From: JBHEMT01 sp046262435
GTDB lineage: Bacteria; Chloroflexota; Dormibacteria; Aeolococcales; Aeolococcaceae
NCBI GenBank assembly: GCA_046262435.1
Contig: JBHEMT010000027.1
Coordinates: 1-17,736 of the forward strand
Reading direction: 5' to 3'
Length of the DNA stretch: 17,736 nt
How positions within the stretch are numbered: the stretch's first letter is position 1; each line of letters begins with the position of its first letter. Both the position numbers and the translations under genes were made by a program. This document shows positions 13,308 to 17,736 of the stretch, one piece after another. The notes under the pieces were generated by a model. The model ran no database searches. It was given only the letters and a program-made list of their open reading frames with translations, and was not told the origin of the DNA.

Positions 13308-14257
13308 GTCGTCGAATAGCCGTGGTGTGCGGCGGCAGAGGCGGCGAGAGCGACGTCAGCCGGACCAGCGGTGCGCAGGTCCACGCCGCACTTTCGGCAG
13401 GGGGTCATGACTGCACATTGGTGGAGGCTGCTGACGACCTCTGGGATCAGCTTCGGGGCGGCGGCTATGACGCCGCCTTCCTGGCGCTGCATGGGCGTCA
13501 CGGCGAGGACGGCACGGTTCAGGGCCTCTGCGAGCTGCTGGGCCTGCCCTATACGGGCAGCGACGTGCTGGCCAGCGCTCTGTGCTACGACAAGGCGATG
13601 GCCAAGCGGGTGCTGGCCGGTGCGGGTTTGCCGACTCCGGAGTGGCGGCTGCTGGATTCCGAGCTCGGCGGCACGGAGGCACTGGCCGCCATGGAGGCGG
13701 CGGTCGCCGACCTGGGGCTGCCCATCGTGGTCAAACCGGTGCGCGGCGGCTCCACAATCGGCCTGACGGTGGTAAGGGATGCCCGTGATCTGCCGGTGGC
13801 CCATGCTGACGCGGCCGCCGAGGACCAGGTGCTCTGCGAGACGTTCGTTGCGGGTTGCGAGATCACCGTGGGCATAGTCGGTCATAATGTGCCCAGGGCA
13901 TTACCGACCCTGGAAATCGTCTCCCACCGTCCTCTCTACGATTATGCAGCGAAATACACACCGGGTCAGAGCGAGCACATCATTCCGGCGCGCCTTCCGG
14001 AAGCACAGCGCGAGGCCGCCCAGGCGACTGCGCTCGCCGCTCACCTGGCGCTGGGGTGCCGGGACATGTCCCGTGTCGACCTCATCGTCGACGCCGCGGG
14101 CACGCCCTGGGTTCTCGAGGTGAACTCAATCCCCGGCCTGACCGAGCTCTCGCTGCTGCCGGATGCGGCTCGCGCTGCCGGGATCAGCTTTGCCGGCCTC
14201 TGCGAGCAGCTCGTGGAGTCCGCCTGCCTCCGTGCCGCCGGCAGGCCGCCGTCGTGA
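13304..14257 (+). CDS. ddl: D-alanine--D-alanine ligase
   Basis: ATP-grasp ligase of 317 residues making the D-Ala-D-Ala dipeptide for MurF. Visible are CGGRGGESDVS with Glu15, LALHGRHGEDGTVQG, YTGSDVLASALCYDKAMAK, KPVRGGSTIGLT with Ser150, the omega-loop segment YDYAAKYTPGQSEH with Lys217 and Tyr218, and VLEVNSIPGLTELSLLP for Mg2+ and product binding. The retained Tyr in the omega loop is typical of D-Ala-D-Ala rather than D-Ala-D-Lac enzymes. The GTG start overlaps the murB stop as GTGA and its own stop overlaps the ftsQ start the same way, so translation is coupled along the operon. The first residue set matches E. coli DdlB numbering closely. Confidence 0.95.
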   Translation: MSRRIAVVCGGRGGESDVSRTSGAQVHAALSAGGHDCTLVEAADDLWDQLRGGGYDAAFLALHGRHGEDGTVQGLCELLGLPYTGSDVLASALCYDKAMAKRVLAGAGLPTPEWRLLDSELGGTEALAAMEAAVADLGLPIVVKPVRGGSTIGLTVVRDARDLPVAHADAAAEDQVLCETFVAGCEITVGIVGHNVPRALPTLEIVSHRPLYDYAAKYTPGQSEHIIPARLPEAQREAAQATALAAHLALGCRDMSRVDLIVDAAGTPWVLEVNSIPGLTELSLLPDAARAAGISFAGLCEQLVESACLRAAGRPPS

Positions 14258-15447
14258 GCGTTGCCCTCGACGAGCGCGGCCAGCGCCGGGCCCGCGTGAA
14301 CGCCGCCGCAGCTCACATCGCCGGCCGGGAGCGTAGCCTGCGAACGCTTTCCGCTCCTCCTGCTCAGACCCTGAGGCCCTCGGCGCGCCGGCGCCTGCAT
14401 GCCGGCGCCGAGCCGAAGGTGAAGGCCAAGCGTAGAACCCGATCCTGGGCCGCCCGAACCACGATTATCGTCGTGCTGCTGCTCGAGCTGGCGGCGTTGG
14501 CTGCGGCACTGACCCTGCCGGTGTTCACCCCCAGGGAGGTGAGCATCGACGGTGCCGATCTGCTCACCGAGAGCTCGCTGCTGGCCTCGGCAGCCGTCCC
14601 CTCGGCCAGCATCTTCACCATCGACCCGGCGGCCGTCCGGGGTCGCCTCCAGAGGGTTCCCCTGGTCCGCAGCGTCAGCGTCACGACCGAGTTGCCCGCG
14701 GGCGTTCGCATAGCTGTGACCGAGTGGAAGCCGGTGCTCCGCCTGGTCGTGCCAGGGCGCAGCCTGTACGTAGCCGAGAACGGCGCGGCGGTTGACGTGG
14801 CCGCCACCAGACCCGAGGCGGCGCCGAGCGTTCCCATCGTCATCGATGGCCGTCCTGATTCGCCGGTGGGCTCCAGGGGCGAGGGTCTGGACCCGCGGCT
14901 CACCCAGCAGCTGGACGCCACGGCGGCACAGTTCCCCAGGTTTTTCGGTTCCTCGGTGGCGGCCTTTCAATGGCAGGCCGACGGGCTCTTCTCAATATGG
15001 AGCAACCGGGGCTGGCGGGCCATCCTCGGCCACGTGGACACCACCGACCAGGTGGCGGCGCTGCCCGGGCAGCTGGCGGCGCTGGCGGCGCTGCGCGGGC
15101 AGCTCAATCTCACCGTCCCGCAGTTCGGTTACGTGAACCTTGAGAACCCCGAGGCACCCGCCGTGGGCGGCACGCCGGGCCTGCCCGCGGAGGTCACCAC
15201 CGCGGCCGCATCATCGCTGGCGCCGGGGGCTCTGGCTCCGGCCGCCGTGAGCCCGGTGCAGCAGCCTGCGGCAGCCGACCCAGGACTCCAGCCCGCGGCC
15301 GTTGCGCCGGCCCCGCCGCCCACCCCGGCGGCGCCCGTCGCCGTCCATCCCAAGCCCGCCGCCGCAGAGCCCGCGAAGACATCCTCCCCCGCGCCGCCGA
15401 ACGGGCGAGGCTACACCGTCTATATTCCTCAGGGACCGGCTCATTGA
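14254..15447 (+). CDS. ftsQ: Cell division protein FtsQ/DivIB with long Pro/Ala C-terminal tail
   Basis: Bitopic divisome protein of 397 residues. The basic cytoplasmic segment (1-68, ending KAKRRTRSWAAR) precedes one membrane helix (about 69-91, TTIIVVLLLELAALAAALTL) and a POTRA domain starting VFTPREVSIDGADLLTE and including LVRSVSVTTELPAGVRIAVTEWKPV. The beta domain follows to about residue 295. The last 100 residues are rich in Pro, Ala and Gln, probably disordered and outside the membrane; FtsQ proteins rarely carry such a tail. The GTG start overlaps the ddl stop as GTGA. The gene's 3' end, with a ribosome binding site, is repeated 72 bp downstream. Confidence 0.9.
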   Translation: MSVALDERGQRRARVNAAAAHIAGRERSLRTLSAPPAQTLRPSARRRLHAGAEPKVKAKRRTRSWAARTTIIVVLLLELAALAAALTLPVFTPREVSIDGADLLTESSLLASAAVPSASIFTIDPAAVRGRLQRVPLVRSVSVTTELPAGVRIAVTEWKPVLRLVVPGRSLYVAENGAAVDVAATRPEAAPSVPIVIDGRPDSPVGSRGEGLDPRLTQQLDATAAQFPRFFGSSVAAFQWQADGLFSIWSNRGWRAILGHVDTTDQVAALPGQLAALAALRGQLNLTVPQFGYVNLENPEAPAVGGTPGLPAEVTTAAASSLAPGALAPAAVSPVQQPAAADPGLQPAAVAPAPPPTPAAPVAVHPKPAAAEPAKTSSPAPPNGRGYTVYIPQGPAH

Positions 15448-15541
15448 TTCAGGGAGGTGCGATATGAGGGCCGCTGGTGGACGCTTAGCCCACTCCGGGT
15501 TGCGGGACCGGCGCATTGCTCCAGGGAGGTTGACATGAGGG
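15432..15541. repeat. Tandem copy of the ftsQ 3' end with RBS and start
   Basis: Positions 15432-15470 and 15504-15541 agree at about 33 of 39 columns with one gap. The shared blocks are GGGACCGGC, CATTG, CAGGGAGGT and ATGAGGG. Each copy contains GGGAGG and an ATG: 15464 in the first, 15535 in the second. The first copy includes the ftsQ stop; the second lies in the intergenic region and provides the start of the next gene. Confidence 0.75.
15464..15538 (+). CDS. 24-codon small ORF between ftsQ and the FtsH-like gene
   Basis: ATG at 15464 follows GGGAGG (15452-15457) and ends at TGA 15536-15538, overlapping the next ATG (15535) as ATGA. The product begins MRAAGGRLAHSGLRDRR and is basic. The ATG and ribosome binding site are one copy of the tandem repeat around it. 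Since the next gene has its own good site, this ORF may simply be a by-product of the duplication, or give extra translational coupling. Confidence 0.35.
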   Translation: MRAAGGRLAHSGLRDRRIAPGRLT

Positions 15542-15918
15542 TTTCCACCACCGGGCTGGCGTGTCTTGCGGCTGCGGTCTCGGTCTCGTGTGGCAGCGCC
15601 GACCACGGCGCCTCGCCCGTCTCCCCGGCGGCAACGCCGTCGCCGCCCCCTGCCGTCCTGGTCACCCCGCCGCCGGCCAACAGCGTGATCCAGTTGACCA
15701 CGGCCGAGCTCATCGACCTCGCTCATGAGCATCGCATCAAGAGCGCCACGATCTACAACAACGGCGTCTCCGGGATGGAGCTCTCCGACGTGAGCTCCGG
15801 GCAGCAGTTCAGCTCGCCGCGGCCGGCCACCCCGGCGGCCGTCACCAGCCTGACCAGGACGCTCACGGAGGCGGGCGCCACGGTCAACACCAAGCCCGGC
15901 CCCGCACCGTCTCCCTGA
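15535..15918 (+). CDS. Exported protein resembling a free-standing FtsH extracellular domain
   Basis: A 127-residue protein. The N-terminus (MRVSTTGLACLAAAVSVSCGS) is a short signal peptide with a possible lipid-attachment Cys19, though the -3 residue is Ser so the lipobox is imperfect. A Pro/Ala/Ser linker (20-48) follows. Residues 49-118 (IQLTTAELIDLAHEHRIKSA, TIYNNGVSGMELSDVSSGQQF, then LTRTLTEAGATV) match the pattern of the FtsH N-terminal extracellular domain: helix, K/S-x-T-I strand, G-x-x-L strand, then L-x-x-x-G-V/T-V. No AAA or zinc protease domain follows. It may bind or compete within FtsH complexes, or be a domain reused in division. The family match is by eye. A good GGGAGG site supports the start. 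Confidence 0.65.
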   Translation: MRVSTTGLACLAAAVSVSCGSADHGASPVSPAATPSPPPAVLVTPPPANSVIQLTTAELIDLAHEHRIKSATIYNNGVSGMELSDVSSGQQFSSPRPATPAAVTSLTRTLTEAGATVNTKPGPAPSP

Positions 15919-16001
15919 CGTCGACGCCCCCGGACCCGCACCGTCTCTCGGACACGACATTAGCGGCTCCGCACCGTTCCCTGACATCGACATGCCCGGC
16001 C
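15902..16001. repeat. Three 33-34 bp copies of the FtsH-like gene's 3' end
   Basis: CCGCACCGT recurs at 15902, 15936 and 15969. The first and third units are close (CCGCACCGT, TCCCTGAC, TCGAC, CCCGG in the same order, about 27 of 32 positions). The first contains the gene's last codons and TGA. The units fill most of the 120-nt gap to the convergent metF; no clear hairpin terminator was seen there. Confidence 0.7.
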
Positions 16002-16038
16002 CGTGGGGAGGTTCAAACGACACATCGGCCCGGTCGCG

Positions 16039-16926
16039 TCAGCCCCCCGTATTCCAGGGTCTTGCCGCCAGCAGCGCGGAGAGGATGGCCCGGGTGGCCG
16101 GCGAGCGGTTGAGCGTATAGAAATGGATGCCGGGCGCCCCACCGGCCAGGAGCCGGCTGCACTGCAGCGTCGCCCAGGCCACGCCCAGCTGCACCACCGC
16201 TTCGGCATCGTCACGGCGGTCGTTCAGAGCCGCATACAGGGCCCCGGGGATGGTGGCACCGATGCGCTGGGTGAATCGGGTGATCTGGTCCACGTTGGTG
16301 ATCGGCATGATCCCGGGGATGATCGGCACCCGGATGCCGGCGGTACGGGCCCGCGCGACGAAGTCGAAGTAGGCTGGGTTGTCGAAGAACAGCTGGGTTA
16401 TCAGGAAGCTGACCCCACTCTCCACCTTGGCCCGGGCATGCTCGATCTCCGCCTCGATGCCGGGCGACTCGATGTGCCCCTCGGGATAGCAGGCGCCGCC
16501 GATGCAGAAGTCGTAATCGTGATGGATCAGCCCGGCCAGCTCCGAGCCGTGGCTGAGTCCGTCCTCGGCCGGGATGAAGCCGTCCTGGCCGTTGGGCGGA
16601 TCGCCGCGGAGGGCGAGGACGTTCTCCACCCCCGCCGCCCGGATGCTGCCCAGCACCTCGTGAAGCTCCCGGCGAGTGGAGCCGACGCAGGTGAAGTGAG
16701 CCATCGGCTCGATGTCGAGCTCGCTGCGGATGCGGCGGACCAGCTCCACGGTCCGGCTGCGGGTGCTGCCCCCGGCCCCGTAGGTCACCGAGACGAACGA
16801 CGGCTCGAGCTCCCGGAGATGCGCGATGGTGCTGAACAACGAGGCCACGCCCGCCTCCGTGCGAGGGGGGAAGAACTCGAACGAGAAGACCGGCGACGGA
16901 CCCTCCAGCATGGAAGCGATGCGCAT
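16039..16926 (-). CDS. metF: 5,10-methylenetetrahydrofolate reductase
   Basis: FAD-dependent TIM-barrel enzyme of 295 residues that reduces 5,10-methylene-THF to 5-methyl-THF for methionine synthesis. Motifs: FSFEFFPPRTE with the catalytic Glu, SVTYGAGGSTRSRT, MAHFTCVGSTRRELHEVL, NVLALRGDPPNGQ, CIGGACYPEGHIES, ITQLFFDNPAYFDFV and PIIPGIMPITN. Length equals that of the bacterial family. The ATG at 16926-16924 has no evident Shine-Dalgarno site; MLEG at 16911 is a shorter alternative. It is the only minus-strand gene within the dcw region, convergent with the FtsH-like gene and divergent from ftsA. The 5' region contains several RNA structures that could regulate it. Confidence 0.95.
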   Translation of the reverse strand: MRIASMLEGPSPVFSFEFFPPRTEAGVASLFSTIAHLRELEPSFVSVTYGAGGSTRSRTVELVRRIRSELDIEPMAHFTCVGSTRRELHEVLGSIRAAGVENVLALRGDPPNGQDGFIPAEDGLSHGSELAGLIHHDYDFCIGGACYPEGHIESPGIEAEIEHARAKVESGVSFLITQLFFDNPAYFDFVARARTAGIRVPIIPGIMPITNVDQITRFTQRIGATIPGALYAALNDRRDDAEAVVQLGVAWATLQCSRLLAGGAPGIHFYTLNRSPATRAILSALLAARPWNTGG

Positions 16927-16962
16927 GCGGCAATCTTGCACGGGGCGGGGCTGGAGATGGCT

Positions 16963-16986
16963 GAGGGCACCGCCCTCGGGGGCGGT
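16963..16986 (-). promoter_or_regulatory. Mutually exclusive hairpins upstream of metF
   Basis: ACCGCC (16969-16974) and GGCGGT (16981-16986) form one 6-bp stem; GAGGGC (16963-16968) and GCCCTC (16972-16977) form another. They share bases 16972-16974 and cannot coexist. They lie about 37-60 nt before the metF ATG. They could be a switch in the metF leader or chance pairing in GC-rich DNA. Confidence 0.35.
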
Positions 16987-17034
16987 ATGGACAGGCCGGC
17001 GGACCCCTGTTACGGTTGCCCTGCGGGCGCCAAT

Positions 17035-17104
17035 GGGGGCCGGCCGCCGGTGACAGGCTCCTCGCCAGTGGGTGCAGAGGCGATCAGCCCTGTCGCCGGC
17101 CCCC
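17035..17104. ncRNA. Long bulged stem-loop, possible cis-regulatory RNA between metF and ftsA
   Basis: GGGGGC (17035-17040) pairs with GCCCCC (17099-17104). After a 7-nt bulge (17041-17047), CGGTGACAGG (17048-17057) pairs over 10 positions, one a wobble on the + strand, with CCTGTCGCCG (17089-17098). Inside, TCGCC (17062-17066) pairs with GGCGA (17079-17083) around a 12-nt loop. The element lies 109-178 nt before the metF ATG and about 100 nt before ftsA. I could not match cobalamin, SAM, SAH or THF riboswitch cores. The strand is undecided; the metF leader is more likely because the putative ftsA promoter lies downstream of it. Confidence 0.45.
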
Positions 17105-17144
17105 GCGGCCAGCGGGCATTTGGCTTCAAACCCATGATATTGGG

Positions 17145-17163
17145 GTTTTGCCGTCACCAAAAC
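17145..17163. promoter_or_regulatory. Operator-like dyad between metF and ftsA
   Basis: GTTTTG (17145-17150), 7-bp spacer, CAAAAC (17158-17163). The symmetry extends imperfectly outwards (ATATTGG on the left, CCATAT on the right). This is the most AT-rich stretch of the intergenic region and lies between the divergent genes, just upstream of the presumed ftsA promoter, so a regulator there could affect both. The regulator is unknown. Confidence 0.45.
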
Positions 17164-17188
17164 ACACCATATTGCGGCTGGACCGGTG

Positions 17189-17194
17189 TACACT
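17189..17194 (+). promoter_or_regulatory. Putative -10 element of ftsA
   Basis: TACACT, the same hexamer as in the ABC exporter promoter, lies 12 bp before the ftsA GTG. I see no convincing -35 box at 16-18 bp. If used, the transcript would start about 5 nt before the GTG, making ftsA nearly leaderless. Confidence 0.4.
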
Positions 17195-17205
17195 CGGGGG
17201 TCAAC

Positions 17206-17736
17206 GTGACCCGTGCCCACCGCATCATCGCCCTCGATCTCGGTACCACCAAGGTGTGCTGTGCCGTTGCCGATCAGGATGAGAGCGGCCTGCGCATCCT
17301 CGGCGTCGGTGAGGCCAGCTCGCGGGGCGTGCGCAAGGGCGCGATCATCGACATAGATCGGGCCGCCGAGGCCGTCGCCGAGGCCGTGGATGCGGCCGAG
17401 CAGATGGCCGGCGTGCCGGTGGATTCGGTGGTGGTCGGCCTGGCCGGTGGCCATGTCGGCTCCCAGAACAGCCGCGGTGTGGTGGCCGTGGCGGCGGGTC
17501 ATCGGGAGGTCAAGTCGCAGGATGTCACCCGCGCCATCGATGCCGCCCGGGCCGTCAGCGTGGCGGGTGATCGCAAGATCGTCCACGTCCTGCCGCAGCA
17601 GTACACCATCGACGGCCAGGCCGGGGTGCGCGACGCCCTGGGCATGGCCGGCTCCCGCCTCGAGGTCGACGTCCATATAGTCACCGGCGCGGTGGCGGCC
17701 ATCTCGAACGTGGTCAAGGTGGTCCACGAGGCGGGG
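17206..17736 (+). CDS. ftsA: Cell division protein FtsA, N-terminal part
   Basis: Actin-like ATPase that anchors FtsZ to the membrane; the first 177 residues are present and the gene runs off the right edge. The N-terminal phosphate-1 loop is IIALDLGTTKVCCAVAD. Then follow GVRKGAIIDIDRAAEAVAEA, VVVGLAGGHVGSQNSRGVV (the 1C subdomain region specific to FtsA), and HVLPQQYTIDG with DALGMAGSRLEVDVHIVTG, which are diagnostic for the family. The GTG at 17206 is preceded by CGGGGG and a TACACT box very close by. ftsA normally sits before ftsZ, which probably follows outside the window. Its presence argues against most Actinobacteria. Confidence 0.94.
   Translation, partial: MTRAHRIIALDLGTTKVCCAVADQDESGLRILGVGEASSRGVRKGAIIDIDRAAEAVAEAVDAAEQMAGVPVDSVVVGLAGGHVGSQNSRGVVAVAAGHREVKSQDVTRAIDAARAVSVAGDRKIVHVLPQQYTIDGQAGVRDALGMAGSRLEVDVHIVTGAVAAISNVVKVVHEAG

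Noticed and set aside
14056..14253. Upstream extension of the ftsQ frame into ddl
   Set aside because: It lies wholly inside ddl and is Arg/His-rich; the GTGA overlap at 14254 is the natural start.
15919..16038. Intrinsic terminator between the convergent FtsH-like gene and metF
   Set aside because: The interval is filled by imperfect 33-34 bp repeats and I found no stable stem followed by U residues on either strand.
17035..17160. Cobalamin, SAM, SAH or THF riboswitch upstream of metF
   Set aside because: I looked for the conserved core strings of these classes on both strands and did not find a convincing match, so I list only an unassigned structure.
16927..17727. Upstream extension of the metF frame to 17727
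   Set aside because: The extension is antisense to ftsA and to the structured intergenic region, and metF family proteins start at the MRIASMLEG methionine.

Overview
This is a high-GC chromosomal segment dominated by a division and cell wall (dcw) cluster. It has no mobile elements, CRISPR arrays, rRNA or tRNA genes that I can recognise. The presence of ftsA and ddl, the many GTG starts and the non-actinobacterial gene order argue against a typical actinomycete. My best inference, at low confidence, is a high-GC Terrabacteria lineage such as Dormibacterota or Chloroflexota.

Left part (1-5300). The 3' end of an unidentified + strand gene (1-90) is followed by an apparent promoter with two related 16-bp operator-like dyads. 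These precede a 13-residue peptide, MACDCPCDTFPCC, with an ideal ribosome binding site. A long hairpin then separates it from a minus-strand group: an aldo/keto reductase and a heterodimeric ABC exporter pair whose genes overlap by 4 nt. The exporter operon has a full attenuator layout: near-consensus promoter, 24-codon leader ORF with Shine-Dalgarno site, intrinsic terminator with U tract, then the first exporter gene.

Middle (5311-15918, + strand). A GNAT acetyltransferase precedes mraY, murD, ftsW, murG, a MurC/Mpl-type ligase, murB, ddl, ftsQ and a small exported protein that looks like a free-standing FtsH extracellular domain. Together the enzymes cover the UDP-MurNAc, D-Ala-D-Ala and lipid I/II steps, and FtsW and FtsQ are divisome proteins. 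murE, murF, ftsI, mraZ and mraW are not in this window. Most junctions are 4-14 nt overlaps. Where genes do not overlap, the 3' end of the upstream gene is often repeated in diverged tandem copies (murD, murG, ftsQ, the FtsH-like gene). At two junctions the copies carry a second Shine-Dalgarno site and start codon, creating short ORFs that couple to the next gene. mraY itself appears to be translated through a 4-codon ORF, MGGG.

Right part (16039-17736). metF lies on the minus strand, divergent from the start of ftsA, which runs off the window. The 279-nt region between them holds a long bulged stem-loop, two mutually exclusive small hairpins and a 19-bp dyad, so it is probably a regulatory region.

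The most noteworthy items are the exporter attenuator, the Cys-rich micropeptide with its operators, the Mpl-like ligase in the murC position, the solo FtsH extracellular-domain protein and the recurring 3'-end tandem copies.
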